Part shown: positions 8,842-19,675 of the stretch, in pieces
How the letters are laid out: each line of letters starts with the position of its first letter
Numbering within the stretch: position 1 is the stretch's first letter
Origin: an uncultured Gellertiella sp.
Lineage (GTDB): Bacteria > Pseudomonadota > Alphaproteobacteria > Rhizobiales > Rhizobiaceae
Assembly (NCBI RefSeq): GCF_963457605.1
Contig: NZ_OY735139.1
Span: 3,626,001 to 3,690,000, forward strand
Direction: 5' to 3'
Length of the DNA stretch: 64,000 nt
Made by a program: the position numbers and the translations under genes
The notes under the pieces: model-generated
The model's database searches: none
The model's input: the letters and a program-made list of their open reading frames with translations, nothing else
What the model was told of the DNA's origin: nothing

Positions 8842-10095
8842 GTGAGCGACAGCGACCAGAACAATGACCTGCCCGCCGCTGGGCGCGAGCCGCCAGCGTC
8901 TGGGGCCAGGGGCCCGATCATTCTCAAATCTGCCAATGAAGCGCTGAAGCCCGAACGCCTGCCGATGCCGCCGGTGCGCTCGCGGCGCGCCCGCAGCCAG
9001 GTCGTCATCTTCCTGAATTTCCTGATGACACTGGCCATCATGGCTGTCGTCGTGGTGATTCTGGCCGTCTATTATGCGCTGAGCACCTTCAGGGCACCGG
9101 GGCCGCTGGAGACCAACACGACCTTTTTGGCGCGGGAAGGTGCCGGGCTTGGCGAGATCTCGGATGCGCTGGAGCGCAACAATATCATCTCCGACCGGCG
9201 CATCTTTCAATTCGTCTCCAAGACCTATCTGAAGGGGGCGACCCTCAAGGCGGGTGAATACGAGATCAAGGCCGGGGCCTCGATGAAGGACATCATGGAA
9301 TTGCTGCGCTCCGGCAAGTCCATTCTCTATTCGGTGTCCTTTCCGGAAGGGCTGACGGTGCGCCAGATGTTCGACCGGCTGCAGGCCGATACCGTGCTCG
9401 ACGGGGACCTGCCCGCCGAAGTGCCGCCGGAGGGAAGCCTGAGGCCCGACACCTACAAATTTTCACGCGGCACCAAAAGGGCGGATATCGTCAACCAGGC
9501 GCGCGCCGCGCAGGACAAACTGGTCAATGAAATCTGGTCGCGCCGCGATGCCTCGCTGCCCCTCCAGAACAAGCAGGAATTCGTGACCCTCGCCTCGATT
9601 GTCGAGAAGGAAACCGGCAAGGCCGACGAGCGCCCGCATGTCGCCTCGGTCTTCATCAACCGGCTGAAGAAGGGCATGCGGCTGCAGTCCGATCCGACCA
9701 TCGTCTATGGCCTGTTCGGCGGACAGGGCAAGCCTGCCGACCGGCCGATCTTCCAGTCGGACCTCACCAGGGACACGCCCTACAATACCTATATCATCAA
9801 GGGCCTGCCGCCGGGGCCGATTGCCGGACCGGGCAAGGCGGCGCTGGAGGCGGTGGCCAATCCCTGGCGCTCGCAGGACCTCTATTTCGTCGCCGATGGC
9901 ACCGGTGGCCATGTTTTCGCCTCCACCCTTGAAGAGCACAATGCCAATGTGAAGCGCTGGCGCAAATTGCAGGCCGACAAGGGCGGTGACGACAATCTCG
10001 CCGTCGATGGCCAGCCCGCCGACAGCGACGAGCCGGCAGCCGCACCGGCAGTGCCGGAAAAACCCGGCAAGAAGCCGAAAAAGAAGAAAAACTAG
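8842..10095 (+). CDS. mltG: endolytic murein transglycosylase MltG
   Basis: MltG (YceG-like) cleaves nascent peptidoglycan glycan strands at the inner membrane. From the GTG at 8842 the protein is 417 residues: a cytoplasmic N-terminus, one membrane helix (about residues 53-80), then the periplasmic YceG domain. That domain includes the TLASIVEKE motif with the catalytic Glu and the RLKKGMRLQSDPT segment. I prefer GTG because GAGG lies 6-9 nt before it; an in-frame ATG at 8773 would add 23 residues that do not look protein-like. The tail is Lys-rich. Confidence 0.9.
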   Translation: MSDSDQNNDLPAAGREPPASGARGPIILKSANEALKPERLPMPPVRSRRARSQVVIFLNFLMTLAIMAVVVVILAVYYALSTFRAPGPLETNTTFLAREGAGLGEISDALERNNIISDRRIFQFVSKTYLKGATLKAGEYEIKAGASMKDIMELLRSGKSILYSVSFPEGLTVRQMFDRLQADTVLDGDLPAEVPPEGSLRPDTYKFSRGTKRADIVNQARAAQDKLVNEIWSRRDASLPLQNKQEFVTLASIVEKETGKADERPHVASVFINRLKKGMRLQSDPTIVYGLFGGQGKPADRPIFQSDLTRDTPYNTYIIKGLPPGPIAGPGKAALEAVANPWRSQDLYFVADGTGGHVFASTLEEHNANVKRWRKLQADKGGDDNLAVDGQPADSDEPAAAPAVPEKPGKKPKKKKN

Positions 10096-10215
10096 GCGGC
10101 ACTTCACGTCGCGGCGACATCGGCGGGCGGGCAGCCTTGAAATGCAGCATTGGATGGGGTTTGGCCGGCGACCACGCAGGATCGCAAGGTGCAAATGCAG
10201 ACTGGGGGCTATCGC

Positions 10216-11103
10216 ATGGCGTTGCAGTCAATGACGGGTTTTGCCCGTGCCGAAGGCGTTTCGGGGCGCTATCGCTGGGTCTGGGAATTGCGCTCGGTGA
10301 ATGGCAAGGGGCTGGATGTCCGGTTGCGCCTGCCGCCCGGCCTCGATCATCTCGACACGCCGCTGAAGGCGCTGGCGGGCGAGGTGCTGACCCGCGGCAA
10401 TATCCAGGCGGGCCTGACGCTTGCTGTCAGCGAGAACCGGCTGGAAGCGGTGCTGAACCGCGAGGCGCTGGCTGCCGTCATGGCGCTGCGCGAGGAGCTT
10501 CGCGATATCATCGATCCCGCGCCGCTCTCCATGGAACAGCTGTTTGCCATTCGCGGCCTCGTCGATTTCCGCGAGGTCGAAGAGGACTCGGCGGCAAGGG
10601 AAGAACGCGACCGGGCACTGGTCGCGGGTTTCCTCGAGGCGCGGGATGCGCTGGTCGCGATGCGGCATTCGGAGGGTCTGGCGCTTGAAGCGGTGCTCTC
10701 GGGCCACATCGCCCAGATCGAAGCACTTGCCGCCATCATCGAGGACGACCCGCAGCGCCGGCCGGACGACATCGCCCGCAAGCTCGCGGGCCAGGTGGCC
10801 GCGCTGATCGGCGCCTCCTCGGCGCTGGACCGCGACCGCCTGCATCAGGAAGCGGCGCTGCTCGCCACAAAATTCGATACGCGCGAGGAACTCGACCGGC
10901 TGAAGGCGCATGTGCAGGCCTCGCGCGAGCTGTTGAAAAAGGGCGGACCGGTTGGCCGCAAGCTCGATTTCATGGCACAGGAATTTAACCGGGAATCGAA
11001 TACGATCTGTTCGAAGTCGAACAGCGCCGCCGTGACGGCGGCAGGCATAGAGCTCAAGGTGGTCATCGACCAGTTCCGCGAGCAGGTTCAGAATTTGGAG
11101 TGA
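10216..11103 (+). CDS. yicC: YicC/YloC family endoribonuclease
   Basis: The 295-residue protein begins [14 protein letters not shown] and has the YicC N-terminal domain. Its C-terminal DUF1732 domain ends in the conserved [21 protein letters not shown]. coli YicC is an RNase that helps degrade specific small RNAs. The start at 10216 follows a G-rich SD and gives the usual family length. It lies 4 nt upstream of gmk, a conserved pairing. Confidence 0.92.
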   Translation: MALQSMTGFARAEGVSGRYRWVWELRSVNGKGLDVRLRLPPGLDHLDTPLKALAGEVLTRGNIQAGLTLAVSENRLEAVLNREALAAVMALREELRDIIDPAPLSMEQLFAIRGLVDFREVEEDSAAREERDRALVAGFLEARDALVAMRHSEGLALEAVLSGHIAQIEALAAIIEDDPQRRPDDIARKLAGQVAALIGASSALDRDRLHQEAALLATKFDTREELDRLKAHVQASRELLKKGGPVGRKLDFMAQEFNRESNTICSKSNSAAVTAAGIELKVVIDQFREQVQNLE

Positions 11104-11107
11104 CATC

Positions 11108-11773
11108 ATGGGCGGGGGCTCATCCAGAAACATCAATATCCAGCGTCGCGGGCTGATGCTCGTGATCTCTTCGCCGTCAGGTGCGGGCAAATCCACCATC
11201 GCGCGCAACCTGCTGGAATCCGATATCGGCCTCAGCCTGTCGGTGAGCGTCACGACCCGCACCCGCCGTCCGAGCGAGATCGACGGCGTGCATTACCGGT
11301 TCATCTCGGTCCGGGAATTCGAGCGGCTGCGCGATTCCGACGCGCTGCTTGAATGGGCGGAAGTGCATGGCAATTTCTACGGCACGCCGCGCGAGGCGGT
11401 GGAAGTGGCGATGGCCGAAGGCCGCGACATGCTGTTTGACATCGACTGGCAGGGCGCCCTGCAATTGCAGGACAAGATGCGCGCCGATGTGGTGGCGATC
11501 TTCATCCTGCCGCCGACCATGACGGAACTGCAATCGCGGCTGTTCCGCCGCGCCGAGGATACGCCCGAGGTGATTGCCACGCGACTTGCCAATTCCCGCG
11601 CCGAGATCGAGCACTGGCGGGAATATGACTATGTGATCGTCAATGACGACCTGCAGACGGCCTATGATTCCATGCGCTCGATCGTATCGGCCGAACGGCT
11701 GCGCCGCGACCGGCGTCCGGGCCTGTTCGATTTCGTCCGGGGCCTGCTGGAGGAAACGCCGGTTCTCGGCTGA
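11108..11773 (+). CDS. gmk: guanylate kinase
   Basis: Guanylate kinase phosphorylates GMP to GDP. The P-loop [10 protein letters not shown] is at residues 21-30, followed by the GMP-binding [15 protein letters not shown] and the DIDWQGA segment. The 221 residues include a short N-terminal extension before [13 protein letters not shown], common in rhizobia. It is convergent with rsmA, 24 nt apart. Confidence 0.96.
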   Translation: MGGGSSRNINIQRRGLMLVISSPSGAGKSTIARNLLESDIGLSLSVSVTTRTRRPSEIDGVHYRFISVREFERLRDSDALLEWAEVHGNFYGTPREAVEVAMAEGRDMLFDIDWQGALQLQDKMRADVVAIFILPPTMTELQSRLFRRAEDTPEVIATRLANSRAEIEHWREYDYVIVNDDLQTAYDSMRSIVSAERLRRDRRPGLFDFVRGLLEETPVLG

Positions 11774-11797
11774 CAGGAATGAGGGCAGGGCGGGCCG

Positions 11798-12652
11798 TCA
11801 GAGACACCTCGCCAGCGCCACGAATTCTTCCACCGACAGCGTTTCCGCCCGGCGCGAAGGGTCGATCCCGGCGCGACCGAGCAGGGCTTCGCCGCCCAGC
11901 GACTTGACGCTCTGGCGCAGCATCTTGCGGCGCTGGCCGAAGGCGGCCTGCGTCACCCGCTCCAGCTTTTCCGCCTCGCAGGCAAGCGGCGCGGGTTTCG
12001 GTGTCAGGTGAACCACCGTCGAGGTGACCTTTGGCGGTGGCGTGAAGGCCTGCGGCGGAATGTCGAAGGCGGCATCAGCATCCGCCAGCCAGCCGGTGAG
12101 CACGCCAAGCCTGCCGTAATGGTCGTCCTGTTCGGTGGCAACGATCCGCTGCACCACTTCCTTTTGCAGCAGCAGCGTCAGGCTTTCCCAGAAGGGCGGC
12201 GAGCGCCTTTGCCCCCCGGGCGGCAGCAACCAGTTCACCAGCAATTGCGTGCCGATATTATAGGGCAGGTTGGCGATGATCTTCACCGGCGCGCCATCTT
12301 GCGCATGGGCTTGCGCCAGGGCTGCAAAATCGGTCTTCAGCGCATCGCCCTCGATGATCTCGAGACGACCGGGATAGTGGCCGGAAATCTCCTGAAGGGC
12401 GGGAATGCAGCGGGAATCCCGCTCGATGACCACAAGCTTTGTCGCCCCCAGCGCCAATATCGCCCGTGTGAGGCCACCGGGGCCCGGCCCGACCTCGATT
12501 ACCGTGGCACCGGCAAGCGGACCTGCGGTGCGGGCGATCTTCTGCGTCAGGTTGAGATCGAGCAAAAAGTTCTGGCCGAGCGCCTTTTTCGCATCCAGTC
12601 CGTGCCGCGCAATGACATCGCGCAGCGGCGGCAGGCCATCGAGAGCCGCCAT
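11798..12652 (-). CDS. rsmA: 16S rRNA dimethyladenosine transferase
   Basis: RsmA (KsgA) dimethylates two adjacent adenosines near the 3' end of 16S rRNA. The 284-residue protein has GQNFLLD (26-32), the SAM motif [10 protein letters not shown] (53-62) and the catalytic NLPYN (128-132). Its ATG overlaps the pdxA stop by one base (TGATG), indicating translational coupling. It is the last gene of the lptF-lptG-lptD-surA-pdxA-rsmA operon. Confidence 0.96.
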
Positions 12653-13683
12653 CAGGCGTCCGCCGGATGGGTGTTGGCCGCAAGCCGCGTGGCAAGCCTC
12701 AATGCCGCCACCAGACTGTCCTCGCGGGCAATGCCCTGACCGGCAATGCCGAAGGCGGTGCCGTGATCGGGCGAGGTGCGCACGAAGGGCAGGCCAAGCG
12801 TCACGTTGACCGTGTCGTCGAAGCCCAGCGCCTTGGCCGGGATCAGTGCCTGGTCGTGATACATGCAGATCGCCACGTCATAGCGGCGGCGGGCTTCCGC
12901 ATGGAACATCGTGTCTGCCGGAAGCGGGCCGATGGCGTCGATCCCGTCAGCGCGCAACCGCCGGATGGCGGGATGGATCACGTCGATTTCCTCGCTGCCC
13001 ATGGCCCCGTCTTCCCCGGCATGCGGGTTGAGACCGGCGACCGCAAGGCGCGGGGCCTCGATGCCGAACCGGGTCTTCAGGTCATGATGGGCAATGGTGC
13101 AGGTGTCGATGATGCGCTGTTCCGTGAGCCTGCCCGGTACATCCTTCAGCGGAATGTGGATGGTGACGGGAATGGCGTTGAGCAGCGGGCCGGACAGCAT
13201 CATGACAGGTGTTACCGGCTTGCCCGTCGCCTTTTCGGCGAGGGCTGCGAGATATTCGGTATGGCCGGGATAGCGGAAACCTGCCTGATAGAGCACGGAT
13301 TTCGCGATCGGATTGGTAACGACAGCGGAGATGGATCCGGCAAGGCAGAGGCTGACAGCCGTGTCGATGGCGCCGGTGGTCCCCGATGCCGTGGCGGGAT
13401 GCGGATGGCCGGCCCGCACTGCTCCCCCGGCGGAGACCGGCAGTACCGGCAGCGCGTCGGCAAAGGCCGAAACCGCACCCTCCGCACCGGTTTCCTGCAA
13501 GGGGCATTCCAGCCCGATCTCGCGGGCGCGGTCGCGCAGCACGGCGGGATCACCGATGAACAGGAACGGTTTCAGGTGCAGTTCGCGGCGTCTCGCCCAG
13601 GCGACAAGCGTGATATCCGGCCCGATCCCGGCAGGATCGCCCTGGGTCAGACCAACGGGGCGGTGGAGGGTTCGGTCCAGCAT
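12652..13683 (-). CDS. pdxA: 4-hydroxythreonine-4-phosphate dehydrogenase
   Basis: PdxA catalyses an NAD-dependent step of vitamin B6 synthesis (DXP-dependent route). The 343-residue protein has the family start [13 protein letters not shown] and metal-binding His segments ([16 protein letters not shown]). It starts 9 nt after the surA-like stop and overlaps rsmA by one base. The pdxA-rsmA pairing is conserved in many proteobacteria. Confidence 0.96.
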
Positions 13684-13691
13684 CGTCTTCC

Positions 13692-14636
13692 TCAGTTCCC
13701 GGTAATATGGGCCTTCTTGCGCAGCTCGGTCAGATAGGCTTCCTCGTTCGGATCCTTGCCGCCCTTCTGCTTGCCGAGATCCTCGGCACGGAACACGGTT
13801 TCGGCGGCATAGTCGTCATTGACCTGGCGCTGCTTGCAGATCGCCAGATATTCGACGCCGCGCGGGGTGACACGGGTGCCGGTCGTATTGCCCTTGGCCT
13901 TCTCGATCAGCGGCTTCCACTCCGGCGGCATGGCCGGAAGCAGAACGCGGCCGAGCTCGATGATCGACACGTCGCGGTAACCTGCGGCGAAAACCTTCGA
14001 CGTATCGCAGCCCGGGAACTTGGCGCGCGAGGCTTCAGCCTCCGCCTTGCGCTTGCCGGTGATCTTGCCGCGCTTGGATTCGGGGATGACGAAGACGACC
14101 TGCTGCAGGAAATATTCTGTCGTCACCGGCTTTTCCTTGGCACCGCCAAGGCGCTGGGCGAGATCGGCACCATTGGACTTCGCCTGCGCGAAACGCGCAC
14201 CGACGGCACGCGGCCAGCTCATCTGGATGGCGATATAGGCCTTGAAATGTGGCGCACCGACGCCCGCATGGTCGAGAATCTGCGACAGCTGCTTGACCGA
14301 CATCTTGTTGTTGCCGGCAAAACGGGCAAAGGCTGCATCCACCTCATCGGTGCTGACAGACATCTGCAACCGGGCAATTTCGCGGCGCTTCAGCTCCTCG
14401 TCGATCAATTGCTGCCTGGCCATGCCGGACAGGTTGCCCTTCTGGTGCTGCAGGCGCAGGAAGGCGGTGCGGCGGGCAATATCGGCAGTGGTGATGGCGA
14501 CATTGTCGACCACGACAGCCACCTGGGTTGCGGCTTGCGCGGGCGCGGCGAGGGGCGGCAACACGCACGAAAGTGCCAGCAAGGCAGCACGGAGCACCAC
14601 AGCCTGTCGTGCCCGGTTCGCGAAAATCATCCTCAT
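13692..14636 (-). CDS. SurA-like periplasmic chaperone/peptidyl-prolyl isomerase
   Basis: The 314-residue protein has a signal peptide ending APAQA|AT (about residue 36) and a SurA N-terminal chaperone domain ([18 protein letters not shown]; later [11 protein letters not shown]). The C-terminal region is a weak parvulin-like domain. SurA helps fold outer-membrane proteins such as LptD, whose gene lies immediately upstream in the same operon. ATG at 14636 or the next one two codons on are both possible starts. Confidence 0.85.
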   Translation of the reverse strand: MRMIFANRARQAVVLRAALLALSCVLPPLAAPAQAATQVAVVVDNVAITTADIARRTAFLRLQHQKGNLSGMARQQLIDEELKRREIARLQMSVSTDEVDAAFARFAGNNKMSVKQLSQILDHAGVGAPHFKAYIAIQMSWPRAVGARFAQAKSNGADLAQRLGGAKEKPVTTEYFLQQVVFVIPESKRGKITGKRKAEAEASRAKFPGCDTSKVFAAGYRDVSIIELGRVLLPAMPPEWKPLIEKAKGNTTGTRVTPRGVEYLAICKQRQVNDDYAAETVFRAEDLGKQKGGKDPNEEAYLTELRKKAHITGN

Positions 14637-14851
14637 CCCTTCATACCCCTGATCAGCAGCCGCAGTTTAGCGCCTGAAAGTCCCTGTCGTCATCTGCCCT
14701 GATGTCGTTCCCATACATGTAACGGCCCAGGCGCATGGAGTCCGCAGCTCGCTCTGGCAGACATGTCCTGCCAGCGCGCATAGCACAAAACCTATGACCA
14801 AACAAAGGCCGGCTGGTGCTGCTGCCTTCCGGCTGTGACAGGCCAGACTGG

Positions 14852-17170
14852 CTATCCGCCGATATTGATGTCGCCCAGCGTGCGGAAGGTCAGACGGGCC
14901 CCGATCTTGCGGTCGACAGCGCTGGTATTGGCAACGTCGCGCAGGTCCGAATAGAGCAGGCTGAACACCATGCATTCATTGGTAAAGGAGAAGCCCGCCG
15001 AGCGCTGGCTGACGATATTGTTGTCGAGATCCCAGGCCGCAGCCGCGAAGACCGACCAGTTGTCGGTGATCGCCACGCTGGCCGACGCCTGCACCTCATC
15101 CGTATTGACCGCGTCGGCATAGGTCGGCTGGGCCGTGATATGCGTATAGGTTACCGCCGTCGTCAGGGTCTGGTTGGAATAGCTGGCGGTCGCCCCGGTG
15201 CGCTTCGGATCGAAATTGTCCTTGTCGAGCCGGACATTGGCGGAAAGGCCGAGGCCGAAGGGCGTGGTGACGCCGAACATGCCGACATAATCGGACCGGT
15301 CGGATTCCAGCCCGGAATCCGCGCCCGCCGAGACGAGGTCAGGAGAGGCGAAAGAATTTCGTCCGCCAAGCTGGAACGATTCGCCGAATACGCCGTTGAG
15401 GCCATAGCCACTGTCGAAACTGCCGGTATAGCGCAGGCCGATATTGGCGCGCGTGCCGCCTTCGATCCGGTCAAAACCGGAGAATTTGTCGCGCTCGAAC
15501 AGGTTGGAACCATCGAACACGAAGCTCTGCGCATCCTCGTTCGGCAATTGTCCGGCATATTGCTCGTCGGGGCGGGCATAGATCTGGGCGATGGGCTCGA
15601 ACACATGCGAACTGTGCGCGGTCGTCATCAGGAGCGGATAGCGCAGTTCGAGACCGGCCGTCACCATGGTCCGCGTCACGCTTCTGTCGCCATCAAAGCC
15701 GCCGGCATAGCCGAAACGGGCGGGATCAATCAGGTTTGGATTGGTCATGCTGGCACCGATGCCGTCGGCGCGCGCGGCCAGCAGCGGGGTGATCAGCAGG
15801 CCACCGGGAACGGTGAGGGTGCGTTTCCACACGGCTTCCGAGGTCAGACGGGTATATTCGCCCGGCAGGCCGCGGAAACGGTCAAATGTCCCGTTCTCCA
15901 CCACATCCGCATGGTTGCGGTGAATGTTGGTCAGATTGGTATCGACAGTGAACTCGCCGCCCGCAATCGACCGGGGGGCCACATAGTTGTAGTCGAGCGA
16001 CGGGTAGACGCGGGCCTGCTGCTTTTCCAGCTCGCTGGTGTCATCGGCATTCTGCACGTCGAAATAGAAAGCCCTGAGATCGACGAAATTGCGCTTGCCG
16101 AGGCCGGTCAGGTAGACGGTGTTGGTGTGAACCGAACTGTTCAGGCCTTCCAGGTCATAGGTGCGCGAGAAATTGTTGTCGGTCTGGAGCATCACGTCCC
16201 AGCCGAAGGACCAGCGCGGGTTGATCCGGAAATCGCCCCTTGTCTGAACCATCGCACGCTGCTTGACCAGTGCATCGCTGGTGCCGGCCGTAAAGGCCTC
16301 GGGATTGGTCTGGCTGATCCCGGCCACCCGCAATGTATGGCTGCCGGTTTCCAGTCGCTGGCGGAATTCTCCCTCGAGCAGCAGACCCTGACCGGTAAAC
16401 CAGGTCGGGGTGAGCGTCGCATCCATGCTGCCGGAGATGACATGGTAATAGGGGACCGTAATCCCGAAGCCGACATTCTGGTTGAGCTTCATGGTGGGAA
16501 ACAGGAAGCCGGATTTCCGCTTCACCGTATAATCCGGCACTTCCATGAAGGGCAGATAGGCGACCGGCAGGCCGAAGAATTCAAAGCGGGCATGCTCGAG
16601 ACGGATCGTGTGGGTCTCGCCATTCTCGATGACCTTCTCGGCCTTGACCTGCCAGAGCGGCGGCTTTTCCGGATTTTTGGCGCAGGGCAGGCAGGCGGTA
16701 TAGACGCCATTGTGCAGGATCATCTCCCGTTCACTGACGCGCTCGGCGCTCTCGGCAACCAGACGGGTATTGTCAGGGGTTTCGATGCGCAAGGCATTGA
16801 CGAAGCCGGTGGCGAAGGTGTCGGTGACATCCATCGTGTCGGCATAGATCCGGTTGCCGGAGGGTTCGACCAGCTCGATATTGCCGGTGGCGATCAGGCG
16901 ACCGTTCTGCTGGTCATATTCGACCTTCTGGGCAACCAGCTTGTAGCCGGAATAATTGATCTGCACGGCGCCGAGCGCCGTCACCTTGTTCAGGTCACGG
17001 TTGTAAACGAGATCGTCGGACGTCAGGAGCAGTTTCGAATCGGCAGGCGCTGCCGGTGCCTGCTGCGCAAGGACTGGAGACGCATACGCAAACGCCAAGG
17101 TTGCCACGGCCACGCCAAGCAGCAGGGCGGTCGCAAGCGTCCTGTTCAAATTGCGGTCAACTGCCGCCAC
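14852..17170 (-). CDS. lptD: LPS-assembly outer-membrane protein LptD
   Basis: LptD inserts lipopolysaccharide into the outer leaflet of the outer membrane. From the GTG at 17170 it is 772 residues: signal peptide, periplasmic OstA/LptA-like domain (LLTSDDLVYNRDLNKVTALG), then a long beta-barrel with LptD_C features. I chose GTG because AGGAGG lies 7 nt upstream and the codon overlaps the lptG TAG stop by one base. Longer reading would run into lptG. Neighbours LptF/LptG and the SurA-like chaperone fit its function. Confidence 0.95.
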   Translation of the reverse strand: MAAVDRNLNRTLATALLLGVAVATLAFAYASPVLAQQAPAAPADSKLLLTSDDLVYNRDLNKVTALGAVQINYSGYKLVAQKVEYDQQNGRLIATGNIELVEPSGNRIYADTMDVTDTFATGFVNALRIETPDNTRLVAESAERVSEREMILHNGVYTACLPCAKNPEKPPLWQVKAEKVIENGETHTIRLEHARFEFFGLPVAYLPFMEVPDYTVKRKSGFLFPTMKLNQNVGFGITVPYYHVISGSMDATLTPTWFTGQGLLLEGEFRQRLETGSHTLRVAGISQTNPEAFTAGTSDALVKQRAMVQTRGDFRINPRWSFGWDVMLQTDNNFSRTYDLEGLNSSVHTNTVYLTGLGKRNFVDLRAFYFDVQNADDTSELEKQQARVYPSLDYNYVAPRSIAGGEFTVDTNLTNIHRNHADVVENGTFDRFRGLPGEYTRLTSEAVWKRTLTVPGGLLITPLLAARADGIGASMTNPNLIDPARFGYAGGFDGDRSVTRTMVTAGLELRYPLLMTTAHSSHVFEPIAQIYARPDEQYAGQLPNEDAQSFVFDGSNLFERDKFSGFDRIEGGTRANIGLRYTGSFDSGYGLNGVFGESFQLGGRNSFASPDLVSAGADSGLESDRSDYVGMFGVTTPFGLGLSANVRLDKDNFDPKRTGATASYSNQTLTTAVTYTHITAQPTYADAVNTDEVQASASVAITDNWSVFAAAAWDLDNNIVSQRSAGFSFTNECMVFSLLYSDLRDVANTSAVDRKIGARLTFRTLGDINIGG

Positions 17171-18255
17171 TAGCCGTCCTCCTGATGGAGCAGAATCGTT
17201 GCACCCAATGCGAACGCCACGAATACAGGTATCCATGTCGCGATAAAGGGCGGCACAACGCCGCTGCTGCCAAATGCCTTCACCAGCACCGTCACAACAT
17301 AAAGCACGAAGCCTGAAAGGATGCCACCCAGAATCACCGCGCTCGACTGGGCGAAACGGCTGAATCGGAGTGTCACTGTTGCAGAAATGAGTGTCATCGC
17401 CACCAGCAGAAACGGCAATGACAGCAGGGAATGATATTGGGTTTCCAGCGCTTTGGTCGAAACGCCGAAGGACCGGGCCGCTTCAATTTTCTTAGAAAGA
17501 TCATAAAAAGCAACGGTTTCTGGTGAGGTCAGGCGCTCGCGCACGAAATCGCGCCGGAGATTCGTCGGCACCTTGACCTGCGGCTTGTGAACCACGACTT
17601 CGCCCGGACGGGACTCGCTGACCTCGTTAAGCAGCCAGTAACCATCTTCCAACTTTGCCGACTGCGCGTCCTGCCGCAGGATGATTCCGCCATCGGACGA
17701 GAAGTGGATGATGACCACGCCGGATAGCGACAACCCGTCGTCGAGTACGGTATCGGCACCGATGATCGCATCATCGTCTTCATAGATCTGGCGCAGCCAC
17801 GGCGGAGTGTCATTTTTTGGACGCACCTTCTTGCCCTGCCAGTGGCTTTCGATGGCCTGCGCCGTGCGCTGGCCCCAGGCGGCAAGCGGGTTGAGCACGC
17901 CAACTGCCAGCAGGCCGGTGACAAAGGCGGCCATCACGAAGGGAGCCATGAACTGCCAGACCGAAATGCCCGCCGCCCTGGTGACCACCAGCTCGTATTT
18001 CCGGTTGAGCGAGATCAGCGTCGTCATTCCGGCGAAAAGCACAACGAAGGGAATGGTCTGCTGCAGGATCAGCGGCAGGCGCAGGCTGGTCATCGCCAGT
18101 CCACCGGCCACCGTATAGCCGGGCAGGCCCGACATCTGGTTCGAGGTCTCGTTGAAATCGATCAGGAAAATCAGCGACACCACACCGGCGACAAACCAGA
18201 AGATCGTCAGCATGTAGCGCTTGAAGAAATAGATGTTGAGCGTCCAGGGTATCAT
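17170..18255 (-). CDS. lptG: LPS export ABC transporter permease LptG
   Basis: LptG is the partner of LptF in the inner-membrane LptB2FG complex that extracts LPS. The 361-residue protein begins MIPWTLNIYFFKRYMLTIFW. It has the YjgP/YjgQ layout of three N-terminal helices, a periplasmic domain and three C-terminal helices. Its ATG overlaps the lptF stop as ATGA, and its TAG overlaps the lptD GTG, so three genes are coupled. The ATPase LptB is not in this window. Confidence 0.94.
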   Translation of the reverse strand: MIPWTLNIYFFKRYMLTIFWFVAGVVSLIFLIDFNETSNQMSGLPGYTVAGGLAMTSLRLPLILQQTIPFVVLFAGMTTLISLNRKYELVVTRAAGISVWQFMAPFVMAAFVTGLLAVGVLNPLAAWGQRTAQAIESHWQGKKVRPKNDTPPWLRQIYEDDDAIIGADTVLDDGLSLSGVVIIHFSSDGGIILRQDAQSAKLEDGYWLLNEVSESRPGEVVVHKPQVKVPTNLRRDFVRERLTSPETVAFYDLSKKIEAARSFGVSTKALETQYHSLLSLPFLLVAMTLISATVTLRFSRFAQSSAVILGGILSGFVLYVVTVLVKAFGSSGVVPPFIATWIPVFVAFALGATILLHQEDG

Positions 18256-19421
18256 GGCCTGCCCCGGTTGGTGGCATCGGTGAGCCTTGCCAGCAAGGCC
18301 TGCAACCGGTCGCGCAGGGGCGCAGACAGCCGTTCGGTGATCTGCAGCCGTCGGCCGCGCATCAACAGGCAGGTGGTAACGACAATGGTGACTATCGGCA
18401 GCGCATACATCCACGGAATATAGGCCGGGTCCACCTCCACCAGATTGCTGAGATAGAAGGACGCCCAGCGCAGCGTGAAGGCAAAGCCCAGCGCCGACAC
18501 CATCGGATGGATGCGTGCCTCGCGCTGCGACCGTGCATCCCCGGCAATCACCAGCGCGATCAGGGCGTAAATCAGCGGGAAGCACCATTCCGTCAGGCGA
18601 CGGTGCAACTCGGCACGAAATTCACCGGGATGGTCCTGCACCTTCTCGTCCCATGGATCGGGATGCCAGAGGAAGGGCAGGTCCCGGTCGGTCGCCTGCA
18701 ATGTCGCCTGGCCACGGGTCCGGGAAAAATTCGACAGATCGAAGGAATAGGAATCAAACCGCACCACCGACACATCGCCGGCCGTGGTCTTGCGATGCAC
18801 TTCCCCGTCACGCATGATCAGCGCCGTGCCGGCCTGATCGACGGCACCTTCCCGCGCATAATAGATCAGCTGGAAGGCCGGATTGCGGGTGTCGGAAATG
18901 AACAGGCCACGCAGGGTGCGCCCGGCAAGCCGTTCGCTGATCTGGATATACAGACCGGTATCGATCTCGCGAAAGGTCTTTTCCTCGATCACCGAGGACA
19001 GCAGATCGGCATAGGCCGAGGCAATCAGCTGGCGGAAGGTCACCCGCACCACGGGCTCGATGCCATTGTCGACCGTGAAGGACAGCAGGCTCATGCCCAT
19101 TGCCAGCAACAGCACCGGCTTGAAGATCACCCAGCGCCGCGCGCCCGAGGCTTCGATCACCGTCAGTTCCGAATCGGTATTCATGGTGGTCAGGGTCTGC
19201 GAGATGCCGATCACGGTCGCAAAGGGCAGAACCAGTGGCAACACCATCGGCACGATGCAGGAGGCAAGAATCATGAAGGAGCCGATCGACTGGCCGCTGT
19301 CGGTGACCAGGTTGACGCGGCTCAGCACCTGCGTCGTCCAGATGATGGCCAATACCGGCAGCAACGCGACCAGCACCATCTTGGCGGATCGCCGCAGGAT
19401 ATATGACTCAATGATTTTCAT
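18252..19421 (-). CDS. lptF: LPS export ABC transporter permease LptF
   Basis: The 389-residue YjgP/YjgQ family membrane protein begins MKIIESYILRRSAKMVLVAL. It has three N-terminal membrane helices, a periplasmic beta domain (about residues 120-270) and three C-terminal helices. I start at the ATG at 19421; 21 further in-frame codons upstream look noncoding. It is the first gene of the envelope operon, divergent from pepA. A 7-bp inverted repeat with a 16-nt spacer (19494-19523) lies in the shared upstream region and could be chance. Confidence 0.94.
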   Translation of the reverse strand: MKIIESYILRRSAKMVLVALLPVLAIIWTTQVLSRVNLVTDSGQSIGSFMILASCIVPMVLPLVLPFATVIGISQTLTTMNTDSELTVIEASGARRWVIFKPVLLLAMGMSLLSFTVDNGIEPVVRVTFRQLIASAYADLLSSVIEEKTFREIDTGLYIQISERLAGRTLRGLFISDTRNPAFQLIYYAREGAVDQAGTALIMRDGEVHRKTTAGDVSVVRFDSYSFDLSNFSRTRGQATLQATDRDLPFLWHPDPWDEKVQDHPGEFRAELHRRLTEWCFPLIYALIALVIAGDARSQREARIHPMVSALGFAFTLRWASFYLSNLVEVDPAYIPWMYALPIVTIVVTTCLLMRGRRLQITERLSAPLRDRLQALLARLTDATNRGRP

Positions 19422-19675
19422 GCCCCGTCTTCTTACAGAATTTGCCAGCTGCTGGGCAAGCGCCTCGCGGCTCACTTCCGTCAATATGTCGCGATTGCAC
19501 CAATTCTGTTGCCTGAGTGCAATTCAAGCGTCCAGAGGCTTGTAATCCTTCGATTTATATCGATGATCGCGCCTTTACCACGGGCAATATGTCTCCTGCA
19601 TCTGCGCCCCTGATCCCAGCCTGCGGCAGGAATTGACCATCCGGCGAATACCTGTCCCTGTTCCAGAGAGAAAAA

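Noticed and set aside
14816-17173. 785-codon open frame on the plus strand opposite lptD
   Set aside because: It is the mirror of a GC-rich coding region; the protein has no family signature, while the minus-strand frame is a clear LptD with signal peptide and barrel.
19494-19523. ATTGCAC/GTGCAAT inverted repeat between lptF and pepA considered as an operator
   Set aside because: Only 7-bp arms with a 16-nt spacer and no regulator nearby; could be chance.
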